Part shown: one piece after another, positions 50,153 to 58,385 of the stretch | Layout: every line of letters begins with the position of its first letter | Numbering within the stretch: position 1 is the first letter of the stretch | Source of the DNA: Azospirillum sp. TSO22-1 | GTDB taxonomy: Bacteria > Pseudomonadota > Alphaproteobacteria > Azospirillales > Azospirillaceae | NCBI RefSeq assembly: GCF_003116015.1 | Contig: NZ_LGQZ01000085.1 | Coordinates: 17,260 to 81,259, forward strand | DNA: 64,000 nt | Direction: 5' to 3' | The notes under the pieces: model-generated | What the model was told of the DNA's origin: nothing | The model's database searches: none | Seen by the model: only the letters and a program-made list of their open reading frames with translations | Program-made: the position numbers and the translations under genes

Positions 50153-51613
50153 ATGGACCAACTCGACAACACGACGACCGAAGCTCTCGAGGACATGCTG
50201 CGCCGCCGCCGGCTGACCGAGCACGCGCCCATGCTGCAACTCGCGTCCAAGCCGGACCTCGCGCGCACACCCGCCCAATCGTCCGATCTGGAGCACCTGC
50301 TCGCCCGCTACCGCGAGCGCACGGCGACGGTGGCGGTGGTCGGCCTCGGCTACGTCGGGCTGCCGCTGTCGCTGGCGGCCTGCGAGGCGGGCTTCAAGGT
50401 CATCGGCTACGACATCGACGCGCGCACGGTGGAGCACCTGAACGGCAGCCGCAGTCCGCTGCAGCACATCGCCGACGAGCGCATCGGGAAGATCGTCGCC
50501 GCCGAGCGCTTCGCCGCCACCACCGACGCCGCCCGCTTCAAGGAGGCCGACGCCATCCTGATCTGCGTGCCGACGCCGCTCGGGTCCCACCACGAGCCCG
50601 ACCTGTCCTTCGTCGAGGCGACGGCGCACACCATCGCCAGGCACCTGCGCCGCGGCCACCTGGTGGTGCTGGAGTCCACCACCTACCCTGGCACCACCAC
50701 CGAAGTGATGAAGCCGATCCTGGAGGCCTCCGGCCTGAAATCCGGCGAGGACTTCTTCCTTGCCTACTCGCCGGAGCGCGAGGACCCCGGCAACGCCCAG
50801 TTCGAGACGGCGCGCATCCCCAAGGTGGTCTCGGGCGACGGCGAGGCCGCGCTGGCGCTGTGCAATGCGCTGTACGAGCAGTTCGTCAAGACGGTGCCGG
50901 TCTCCTCGCCCGAGACGGCGGAGGCGGTGAAGCTGACCGAGAACATCTTCCGCTCGGTCAACATCGCCCTCGTGAACGAGCTGAAGATCGTCTACGACCG
51001 CATGGGCATCGACATCTGGGAGGTGATCGAGGCCGCGAAGTCGAAGCCGTTCGGCTACATGCCCTTCTACCCCGGCCCGGGCCTGGGCGGGCACTGCATC
51101 CCGATCGATCCCTTCTACCTGACCTGGAAGGCGCGCGAGCTGGGCATCGCCACCCGCTTCATCGAGCTGGCCGGCGAGGTCAACAACAGCATGCCGCACT
51201 ACGTGGTGAGCCGGACCCGCGACGAGTTGGACCGCCGCTTCCACAAGGGGCTGTCGAACTCCCGCATCCTGGTGGTCGGCATCGCCTACAAGAAGAACGT
51301 CTCGGACATGCGCGAGAGCCCGGCGCTGACGATCATGGAGCTGTTCGACAAGGCCGGCGCCAAGGTCGACTACTACGACCCCTACTTCGCGACCATCCCG
51401 CCGACCCGGCAGCATGCGGACCTCGCCGGCAAGGCGTGCGTGCCGTTCGAGGATTACGCGCTGGCGCGCTACGACGCGGCGGTGATCGTCACCGACCACG
51501 ACGACGTGGATTACGCCAAGCTCCTGCGCTTTTCCAAGCTGGTCGTCGATACGCGCAACGCGGTCGGCGCGCTGGGGCTCCCCGAAACCCCCGACACGGT
51601 GGCCAAGGCATGA
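50153..51613 (+). CDS. Nucleotide-sugar 6-dehydrogenase (WbpA-like, probable UDP-GlcNAc type)
   Basis: A 486-residue NAD-dependent dehydrogenase that oxidises C6 of a UDP-sugar to a uronic acid. The Rossmann motif VVGLGYVGLP lies at about 62-71 after a 55-residue extra N-terminus. ENIFRSVNIALVNELKIVYD leads to the active-site Cys in GPGLGGHCIPIDP (near 315). The C-terminal domain has GIAYKKNVSDMRESPA. Context with the next two genes, an exact wbpB/D and wbpE set, points to UDP-GlcNAc as substrate; motif level alone cannot prove it. Its stop overlaps the next start (ATGA). Confidence 0.9.
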   Translation: MDQLDNTTTEALEDMLRRRRLTEHAPMLQLASKPDLARTPAQSSDLEHLLARYRERTATVAVVGLGYVGLPLSLAACEAGFKVIGYDIDARTVEHLNGSRSPLQHIADERIGKIVAAERFAATTDAARFKEADAILICVPTPLGSHHEPDLSFVEATAHTIARHLRRGHLVVLESTTYPGTTTEVMKPILEASGLKSGEDFFLAYSPEREDPGNAQFETARIPKVVSGDGEAALALCNALYEQFVKTVPVSSPETAEAVKLTENIFRSVNIALVNELKIVYDRMGIDIWEVIEAAKSKPFGYMPFYPGPGLGGHCIPIDPFYLTWKARELGIATRFIELAGEVNNSMPHYVVSRTRDELDRRFHKGLSNSRILVVGIAYKKNVSDMRESPALTIMELFDKAGAKVDYYDPYFATIPPTRQHADLAGKACVPFEDYALARYDAAVIVTDHDDVDYAKLLRFSKLVVDTRNAVGALGLPETPDTVAKA

Positions 51614-53232
51614 GCAACGAACGGAACGACGCGGCCGTCCCGCGCGTCGCGGTGGTGGGGTGCGGCTACTGGGGCATCAACCTGGTGCGCAACTTCCACC
51701 TGACCGAGGCGCTGGCGGCGATCTGCGAAGCCAACCCGGCACGTGCGGCCGAGTTGTCGGCGCAGTTCGGCGTGCCGAACCGGACGCTGGACGAGGTGCT
51801 GGCCGATCCCGAGATCGACGCGCTGGTGCTCGCCACCCCGGCGGAGACGCACGCCGCGCTGGCGCTGCGCGCCATCGCCGCTGGCAAGCACGTCTTCGTG
51901 GAAAAGCCGCTGGCGCTGGCCGAGGAGGACGCCGCCAAGGTGCGCAAGGCCGCCGAGGCCGCCAAGCGCGTGGTCATGGTCGGCCATCTGCTGCAGTACC
52001 ACCCGGCCTTCCTGCGCCTGAAGCAGCTGGTCGCCGAGGGGCGGCTGGGCCGGCTGCGCTACATCTACTCGAACCGGCTGAACCTCGGCAAATTCCGCCG
52101 CACCGAGAACGTGTTCTGGAGCTTCGCGCCGCACGACATCTCGATGATCCTGGCGCTGGCCGGCGAGGCGCCGGAAAGCGTGCACGCGGTCGGCCACAGC
52201 TACCTCTACAACGGCATCGCCGACGTCACCACCACGCAGATGAAGTTCGCCAACGGCATCAACGGCCACATCCACGTCTCCTGGCTGCACCCGAACAAGG
52301 AGCAGAAGCTGGTCGTGGTCGGCGAGGCCGGCATGGCCGTCTTCGACGACGGACAGGCGTGGACGCACAAGCTGGTGCTCTATCCGCACCGCGTCGCCTG
52401 GCGCGACGGCGCCGCCGAGCCCGCCAAGGCCGACGCCATCCCCGTCGAGGTGCTGCCGGCCGAACCGCTGCGCCTGGAGTGCCTGCACTTCCTGGAGTGC
52501 GTCCGCGACGCCAGGCGCCCGCGCACCGACGTCAACGAGGGCATCGGCGTGCTGTCCGTGCTGGAGGCCGCCCAGCGCTCCATGAAAACCGGCGAGTGGG
52601 TGGAGTTGAAGCGTCGGGAGGCCACGACCGAGGAGTCCGTGAAGCCGCCCTTCTTCGTGCACGAGACCGCCCGCGTGGACGAGGGCGCGGTGATCGGCGA
52701 GGGCACGCGGATCTGGCACTTCACCCACGTGCTGAAGAACACCGCGGTCGGGCGCGGCTGCAACATCGGCCAGAACGTCATGATCGGCCCCGACGTGACG
52801 GTCGGCGACCGCTGCAAGATCCAGAACAACGTCAGCGTCTATCCCGGCGTGATCCTGGAGGACGGCGTGTTCTGCGGCCCCAGCTGCGTCTTCACCAACG
52901 TCAACAACCCGCGCGCCGAGATCGAGCGCAAGGACGAGTTCCGCGTCACCCACGTCGGCCGCGGCGCCTCCATCGGCGCCAACGCCACCGTCGTCTGCGG
53001 CCACACGCTGGGCGCCTACTGCTTCATCGGCGCCGGGGCGGTGGTGACCAGGGACGTGCCGCCGCACGCGCTGATGGTCGGCAACCCGGCCCGCCGGATC
53101 GGCTGGGTCAGCCACGCCGGCGAGAAGCTGGGCGACGACCTGACCTGCCCGCGCACCGGCCAGCGCTACCGCATCGACGACAACGGCCAGCTGGCCGAGA
53201 TCGTCGCGGACGCCGAAACCAAGATCGCCTGA
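51610..53232 (+). CDS. Fusion of Gfo/Idh oxidoreductase and LbH N-acetyltransferase (WbpB-WbpD-like)
   Basis: A 540-residue bifunctional protein. Residues 1-335 form a Gfo/Idh oxidoreductase (RVAVVGCGYWGINLVRNF, HVFVEKPLAL, SFAPHDISMIL). After a linker near 345, residues about 350-500 are a left-handed beta-helix acetyltransferase (VIGEGTRIWHF, GCNIGQNVMIGPDVTVGD, GRGASIGANATVVCGHTLG). In Pseudomonas, WbpB and WbpD are separate and perform the oxidation and the 3-N-acetylation of the UDP-diacetamido-uronic acid path. The fused order matches this reaction pair. The C-terminus has an extra tail with a Cys (LTCPRTGQRY). Start and stop overlaps keep it in the operon. Confidence 0.92.
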   Translation: MSNERNDAAVPRVAVVGCGYWGINLVRNFHLTEALAAICEANPARAAELSAQFGVPNRTLDEVLADPEIDALVLATPAETHAALALRAIAAGKHVFVEKPLALAEEDAAKVRKAAEAAKRVVMVGHLLQYHPAFLRLKQLVAEGRLGRLRYIYSNRLNLGKFRRTENVFWSFAPHDISMILALAGEAPESVHAVGHSYLYNGIADVTTTQMKFANGINGHIHVSWLHPNKEQKLVVVGEAGMAVFDDGQAWTHKLVLYPHRVAWRDGAAEPAKADAIPVEVLPAEPLRLECLHFLECVRDARRPRTDVNEGIGVLSVLEAAQRSMKTGEWVELKRREATTEESVKPPFFVHETARVDEGAVIGEGTRIWHFTHVLKNTAVGRGCNIGQNVMIGPDVTVGDRCKIQNNVSVYPGVILEDGVFCGPSCVFTNVNNPRAEIERKDEFRVTHVGRGASIGANATVVCGHTLGAYCFIGAGAVVTRDVPPHALMVGNPARRIGWVSHAGEKLGDDLTCPRTGQRYRIDDNGQLAEIVADAETKIA

Positions 53233-53250
53233 GAAAAGGGAAAAACCGGC

Positions 53251-54414
53251 ATGACCGATCCGATCCCCATGCGCCGCGCAGTCGAGTTCATCGACCTCGG
53301 CCGGCAGCAGCGGCGCATCCGCGACCGGCTCGACGCGGCGGTCGCCCGCGTCCTCGACCACGGCGCCTACATCATGGGCCCGGAGGTGGGCGAGCTGGAG
53401 CGCAAGCTCTCCGCCTTCTGCGGGGCGAAGCACACGCTGTCCTGCGCCAACGGCACCGACGCGCTGGTGCTGGCGCTGATGGCCAAGGGGCTGAAGCCCG
53501 GTGAGGCGGTGATCGTCCCCTCCTTCACCTTCTGCGCCACGGCGGAGGCGGTCGCCATGCTCGGCGGCGTGCCGGTGTTCGCCGACGTGCTGGAGGACAC
53601 TTATAATATGGACGCCGACAGCCTGAAGGCGGCGGTCCTGACGGCGCGCGAGCAAGGGCTGCCGCTCGCCGGCGTCATCACCGTGGATATCTTCGGCCAG
53701 CCCTGCGACTACGACGCCATCGAACCGATCGTCCGCGAGAACGGCCTGTGGCTGGTCTGCGACGCGGCGCAGGCGTTCGGCGCCGTCCACCGCGGCCGCC
53801 CGGTCGGCACCATCGGCGACCTCACCACCACCAGCTTCTTCCCGGCCAAGCCGCTGGGCTGCTACGGCGACGGCGGCGCGGTGTTCACCGACGACGACGA
53901 GACCATGGCGGTCCTGAAGTCGCTGCGCGTGCACGGCCAGGGTTCGGACAAGTACGACAACGTCCGCATCGGCATGAACGGCCGCCTCGACACCGTGCAG
54001 GCCGCCATCCTGATCGAGAAGCTCGCCATCTTCGCCGAGGAGCTGGAGGCGCGCGCCCAGGTCGCCGACCGCTACGACGCGCTGCTGCCGCCCGCCCTCG
54101 CCCGCCCGGCGCTGCTGCCGGGCTGCACCTCGGCCTGGGCGCAGTACACGCTGCGCAGCGGGGCGCGCGACGCGCTGATGAAGCGGCTGAAGGAGAACGG
54201 CGTCCCCTCGGCGATCTACTACGCCAAGCCGCTGCACCGCCAGCGCGCCTACCAGCACTACCCGGTGGCCGGCGGCGCGCTGCCGGTGACCGACCGGCTG
54301 ATGGAGACGGTGTTCAGCCTGCCGATGCACCCGTATCTCACCGACGAGGACCAGCGCTGCATCGCCGACGCGTTCGGGGCGGAGGTGGTGGCAACCCAGG
54401 CGGCGGCGGAATGA
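53251..54414 (+). CDS. DegT-type aminotransferase (WbpE-like)
   Basis: A 387-residue PLP enzyme, which in the WbpE role converts the 3-keto group of UDP-GlcNAcA to an amine between the two reactions of the preceding fusion protein. Motifs: FIDLGRQQRRIRDRLDAAVA, SCANGTDALVLALMA, CDAAQAFGAVH, the PLP lysine in SFFPAKPLGCYGDGGA (near 200), and YYAKPLHRQRAYQHYP. AAAAGGG lies upstream. Its stop overlaps the next ATG by four bases. Confidence 0.93.
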   Translation: MTDPIPMRRAVEFIDLGRQQRRIRDRLDAAVARVLDHGAYIMGPEVGELERKLSAFCGAKHTLSCANGTDALVLALMAKGLKPGEAVIVPSFTFCATAEAVAMLGGVPVFADVLEDTYNMDADSLKAAVLTAREQGLPLAGVITVDIFGQPCDYDAIEPIVRENGLWLVCDAAQAFGAVHRGRPVGTIGDLTTTSFFPAKPLGCYGDGGAVFTDDDETMAVLKSLRVHGQGSDKYDNVRIGMNGRLDTVQAAILIEKLAIFAEELEARAQVADRYDALLPPALARPALLPGCTSAWAQYTLRSGARDALMKRLKENGVPSAIYYAKPLHRQRAYQHYPVAGGALPVTDRLMETVFSLPMHPYLTDEDQRCIADAFGAEVVATQAAAE

Positions 54415-55706
54415 ACATCCTGCTCATCAACCACTACGCGGGGTCGGACCGGCTGGGCATGGAGTACCGGCCGTTCTACCTCGCCCGCGAGTGGGTGGCC
54501 GCCGGCCATCGGGTGACCATCGTGGGGGCGAGCCACTCGCACCTGCGCGCCCGCCAGCCCGAGCCCACCCACGACCTCGCCACCGACGTCGAGGAGGGGG
54601 TGCGCTACCGCTGGCTGCGCACCCGCCCCTATTCCGGCAACGGCCTGGGGCGGGTCGCCAACATGGCGGCCTTCGTCGCCAAGCTCTGGGCCTACGCCCC
54701 GCGGCTGGCGCGGGAGGAGCGGCCGGACGTGGTGATCTGCTCCTCCACCTACCCGCTCGACATCTACCCCGGCGCGCGCATCGCCCGCCGGGCCGGCGCG
54801 CGGCTGGTGTTCGAGGTGCACGACCTGTGGCCGCTGACGCCGATGCTGCTCGGCGGCTATTCGCCCGGGCATCCGTTCATCCGGGCGATGCAGGCGGCCG
54901 AGGACTACGCCTGCCGGCATGTCGACACGCTGGTCTCGATCCTGCCGCACACCCGCGACTATCTGGTCGGACGCGGCCTGGATCCGGCGAAGTTCGTGCA
55001 CATCCCGAACGGGATCCCGGCCGCCGCCTTCCGGAACGCCCCGGCCGGCGAGCTGCCGCCGGACCTCGCCTCCCGCATCGCCGCGGAGCGGGCGCGCGGG
55101 CATTTCCTGGTCGGCTACGCCGGCGGCATCAACCCGTCCGACCCGCTGGAGACGATCCTCGACGCGGCGATCCGGCTGAAGGACAAGCCGGTTTCCTTCA
55201 TCTTCGTCGGCGGCGGATCGGCGGAGCGCGAATTCAAGGCGCGGATCGCGGCGGCGGCGCTGCCGAACGTCCACCACATGGGCGTTATTCCCAAGGTGCT
55301 CGTCCAGACGTTCCTGGCGGAGATGGACGCGCTGACCATGTCGTGGAAGCGCAGCCCGCTCTACGCCTACGGCGTCTCGCCCAACAAGGTGTTCGACTAC
55401 ATGCTGGCCGGCCGGCCGATCGTGCAGGCGTGCGAGGCCGGCAACGATCTGGTCGGCGAGGGCCGGTGCGGCTTCACCGTGCCGCCCGAGGATACGCAAG
55501 CCTTCGCCGACGCCCTGCTGCGGCTGTCCGGGATGGCGCCGGAGGAGCGCGCCCGCCTCGGCGGGAACGGTCGGCGCTTCGTGCTGGAACACCACGACTA
55601 CCGCGTCCTGGCAGCCCGCTTCGCCGCCGTGACGGCTCCGCCGGTCCTTGCGGACCCCGCGCACACCCTCGCCAGGCGCACGGCGGTGGCCGACGCGCAC
55701 GGCTGA
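54411..55706 (+). CDS. Glycosyltransferase (WbuB-like, GT4)
   Basis: A 431-residue GT-B glycosyltransferase. The start ILLINHYAGSDRLGMEYRPF with YLAREWVAAGHRVTIVGASH is the WbuB/WcaI-like signature. The acceptor domain has FEVHDLWPLTPMLLGGYSPG. The donor domain has VGYAGGINPSDPLET, GVIPKVLVQTFLAEMD and GVSPNKVFDYMLAGRPIVQA. It should add the sugar made by the upstream enzymes. Start overlaps the wbpE-like stop by four bases. Confidence 0.9.
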   Translation: MNILLINHYAGSDRLGMEYRPFYLAREWVAAGHRVTIVGASHSHLRARQPEPTHDLATDVEEGVRYRWLRTRPYSGNGLGRVANMAAFVAKLWAYAPRLAREERPDVVICSSTYPLDIYPGARIARRAGARLVFEVHDLWPLTPMLLGGYSPGHPFIRAMQAAEDYACRHVDTLVSILPHTRDYLVGRGLDPAKFVHIPNGIPAAAFRNAPAGELPPDLASRIAAERARGHFLVGYAGGINPSDPLETILDAAIRLKDKPVSFIFVGGGSAEREFKARIAAAALPNVHHMGVIPKVLVQTFLAEMDALTMSWKRSPLYAYGVSPNKVFDYMLAGRPIVQACEAGNDLVGEGRCGFTVPPEDTQAFADALLRLSGMAPEERARLGGNGRRFVLEHHDYRVLAARFAAVTAPPVLADPAHTLARRTAVADAHG

Positions 55707-55727
55707 AAGAGTCTAGGGGGGATTGAC

Positions 55728-57158
55728 ATGAATTACATCGCTTCGCCGGCGGACACGCTCGACCTCGCGGTCGACCGGGGCCGGCCGATGGTCTGCGTCC
55801 AGGGGCTGGGCTTCGTCGGCTCCGCCATGGCCATCGCCATCGCCAACGCGCGCGGGCCGGACGGCCAGCCGCTCTATACGGTGGTCGGTGTCGACCTGCC
55901 CAACGAGGCCGGCCGGCACCGCGTCTCCAGCATCGCCCGCGGCGCGATGCCGTTTCCCGGCGGCGACCCGGCGCTCGACGCGGCGCTGGTCCGCGCCCAC
56001 GAAGCCGGCAACCTGACCGCCACCGACAACCCGGAGGTGTTCGCCATCGCCGACGTGGTGCTGGTGGACATCAACCTGGACATCGACTGGTCCGCCCCGC
56101 AGCCGGAGGTGCGCTTCGGCCCGCTGGAGCGCGCCATGGACGATCTGGGATCCCGCCTGCCTCCCGGCGCGCTGGTGATCGTCGAGACCACGGTGCCGCC
56201 CGGCACCTGCGAGCGGGTGATCGGGCCGCGCCTCGCCGCCGCGCTGGAGGCGCGCGGCCTGCCCGCGGACGCCATCCACCTCGCCCATTCCTACGAGCGG
56301 GTGATGCCCGGCGCGCAGTACTACGAGTCCATCGTCAACTACTGGCGCGTCTATTCCGGCCGCACGCCGGAGGCGGCCGACGCCTGCGAGCGCTTCCTGT
56401 CCACCGTGCTTAACGTCAGGGACTACCCGCTGACGCGGCTGGCCAGCACCACGGCGTCGGAGACGGCCAAGGTGCTGGAGAACAGCTACCGCGCCGTCAC
56501 CATCGCCTTCATGGAGGAATGGGGCCGCTTCGCCGAGGCGGTGGGCATCGACATGTTCGAGATCGTCGGCGCCATCCGCAAGCGCCCGACCCACGCCAAC
56601 ATGCGCCAGCCCGGCTTCGGCGTCGGCGGCTACTGCCTGACCAAGGACCCGCTGTTCGGCGCGGTGGCGGCGCGCACGCTGTTCGGCCGCGAGGACCTGG
56701 GCTTCCCGTTCTCCAGCGAGGCGGTGCGCACCAACGCGGCGATGCCGCTGGTGGCGCTCGACACGCTGCGCCGGCGCTTCGGCGGCTCGCTGCGGGACAA
56801 GCGCGTCCTGCTGCTCGGCGTCTCCTACCGCGAGGACGTCGGCGACACCCGCTACTCGCCGGCCCAGACCTTCGTCGAGGCGGCGGAGCGCGAGGAGGCC
56901 AAGGTGGTCGCGCACGACCCGCTGGTCGCCTACTGGGCCGAGCTGGCCCGCCCGGTGTGCCGCGAATTGCCGGACCCGACGGGCTTCGACGCCGTCGTCT
57001 TCACCCAGGCCTCGCCGCCCTACCGCCGCCTCGACCTCGCGGCATGGCTGAAGGACGCGAGGCCCGAGGTGATCGACGCCAACAACGTTCTGACCGACGA
57101 CCAGCGCCGCCAGCTCCGCGACCTGGGCTGCGGCTTCACCAGCATCGGACGGGGGTGA
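55728..57158 (+). CDS. Second nucleotide-sugar dehydrogenase (UDP-glucose/GDP-mannose family)
   Basis: A 476-residue dehydrogenase clearly different from the WbpA-like one. The nucleotide motif is CVQGLGFVGSAMAIAIANA (about 23-41). The middle has LASTTASETAKVLENSYRAV. The active-site Cys lies in GFGVGGYCLTKDPLF (near 303) and GVSYREDVGDTRYSPA is in the C-terminal domain. The long insert near 40-75 and Gly-Tyr-Cys-Leu pattern mark a less-studied group. Substrate unknown. It is followed by an epimerase after one base, so the two should act in the same pathway. Confidence 0.88.
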   Translation: MNYIASPADTLDLAVDRGRPMVCVQGLGFVGSAMAIAIANARGPDGQPLYTVVGVDLPNEAGRHRVSSIARGAMPFPGGDPALDAALVRAHEAGNLTATDNPEVFAIADVVLVDINLDIDWSAPQPEVRFGPLERAMDDLGSRLPPGALVIVETTVPPGTCERVIGPRLAAALEARGLPADAIHLAHSYERVMPGAQYYESIVNYWRVYSGRTPEAADACERFLSTVLNVRDYPLTRLASTTASETAKVLENSYRAVTIAFMEEWGRFAEAVGIDMFEIVGAIRKRPTHANMRQPGFGVGGYCLTKDPLFGAVAARTLFGREDLGFPFSSEAVRTNAAMPLVALDTLRRRFGGSLRDKRVLLLGVSYREDVGDTRYSPAQTFVEAAEREEAKVVAHDPLVAYWAELARPVCRELPDPTGFDAVVFTQASPPYRRLDLAAWLKDARPEVIDANNVLTDDQRRQLRDLGCGFTSIGRG

Positions 57159-57159
57159 C

Positions 57160-58152
57160 ATGCTCAAGGCACTCGTGACCGGCGGCGCCGGCTTCATCGG
57201 CTACCACCTCGCCCGCGCGCTCGCCGGGCGCGGCTACGCGGTGGACATCCTCGACAACCACGCCCGCGGCGTGCGCGACGACGCGCTGCAGGAGCTGCTC
57301 GCCCAGCCCGGCGTGCGGATGATCGAGGCCGACCTGCGCGACCCCGCCACGGCGGACGCGCTGGACACCGACTACGACCGCATCTTCCACTTGGCCGCCA
57401 TCATCGGCGTGCAGCACGTCCGCTCCCGCCCCTACGAGGTGCTGACGGCGAACGCCGCGATGCTCGACACGGTGATCCGGCTGGGCCGGCGGCAGCGGGC
57501 GCTGGGGCGCATCCTGTTCGCCTCGACCAGCGAGATCTACGCCGGCACCCTCCAGGCCTTCGGGATTCCGGTGCCGACGCCGGAGGACACGCCGCTGACC
57601 TGCGGCGACCTGACCGAGCCGCGCACCTCCTACATGCTGTCCAAGCTGTACGGCGAGGCGATGGTGCGCTTCTCCGGCGTGCCCTTCACCATCGTGCGCT
57701 TCCACAACGTCTACGGCCCGCGCATGGGGATGTCGCACGTGGTGCCGCAGCTGCTGGAGAAGGCGCAGCGGCTGACCGGCGACGCGCCGCTGGAGGTGGC
57801 GAGCGTCGAACACAGCCGCTCCTTCTGCTACGTGGACGACGCGGTGGAGTACCTGGTGCGCATGGTCATGCTGCCGGCCTGCGCCAACCAGACCTTCAAC
57901 GTCGGCACCCAGGCGCCGGAGGTGCGCATCGGCGACGTGGCGCAGGTGATCCTCGACGTGGTCGGCCGCGCCAACCCGGTCCGGGCGCTGCCGGAGCATC
58001 CGGGCTCGCCGACGCGGCGCGCGCCGGACATGGGCAAGGCCGTCGAGGCGACCGGCTTCCGCTCCCGCGTCGATCTGCGCACCGGCGTGCAGAAGACCTA
58101 CGACTGGTACCGCGAGCACGTGTTCGAACGCGCCGAGGTGTGCGCGGTGTGA
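57160..58152 (+). CDS. NAD-dependent epimerase/dehydratase (SDR family)
   Basis: A 330-residue extended short-chain dehydrogenase acting on a nucleotide sugar. The cofactor motif is VTGGAGFIGYHLARAL (about 6-21). The catalytic triad is visible: Ser/Thr in FASTSEIYAG (about 124-133) and Tyr-x3-Lys in SYMLSKLYGEA (about 157-167). C-terminal marks are HSRSFCYVDDAVEYLV and FNVGTQAPEVRIGD. Position after the second dehydrogenase suggests a UDP-uronic acid decarboxylase or epimerase. It is the last gene of the operon. Confidence 0.9.
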   Translation: MLKALVTGGAGFIGYHLARALAGRGYAVDILDNHARGVRDDALQELLAQPGVRMIEADLRDPATADALDTDYDRIFHLAAIIGVQHVRSRPYEVLTANAAMLDTVIRLGRRQRALGRILFASTSEIYAGTLQAFGIPVPTPEDTPLTCGDLTEPRTSYMLSKLYGEAMVRFSGVPFTIVRFHNVYGPRMGMSHVVPQLLEKAQRLTGDAPLEVASVEHSRSFCYVDDAVEYLVRMVMLPACANQTFNVGTQAPEVRIGDVAQVILDVVGRANPVRALPEHPGSPTRRAPDMGKAVEATGFRSRVDLRTGVQKTYDWYREHVFERAEVCAV

Positions 58153-58160
58153 TGACGACG

Positions 58161-58198
58161 AAAGGGGTGGATGGGTACCCCGACCCGTCCACCCCTTT
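58161..58198 (+). terminator. Terminator-like hairpin at operon end
   Basis: AAAGGGGTGGA pairs with TCCACCCCTTT, extended by GGGT/ACCC inside. It starts nine bases past the operon stop codon; the T run is only three bases. Confidence 0.7.
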
Positions 58199-58332
58199 GC
58201 ACATTCCTTATGCACCGAAGATTCGTTCCCCGAACCGTCCCGGTCTGCCAGTATTTCCCCAGCCGCGGGACAATGCCGGAAACCCAAGACCCTCATTGGC
58301 GGGAGGTGCGGCGGACCGGCCTCGGCAACAGA

Positions 58333-58365
58333 CAAGGGCCGCTCTTTCGAGCGGCCCTTGCTTTT
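58333..58365. terminator. Second hairpin between convergent genes
   Basis: CAAGGGCCGCTC pairs with GAGCGGCCCTTG around TTTC, with CTTTT after it. It lies 21 bases before the 3' end of the beta-helix gene on the other strand. Confidence 0.8.
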
Positions 58366-58385
58366 GTGCGTGACCCTTGCTGTCG

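Noticed and set aside
51511..54330. A very long open frame antisense to the wbp-like genes
   Set aside because: In high-GC DNA the antisense frame of real genes often stays open. The product is His/Val/Ala/Arg-rich and domain-free, while the plus-strand genes have full enzyme motifs. The same applies to long antisense frames at 26103-28262, 31210-32523, 55713-57197 and 60209-62452.
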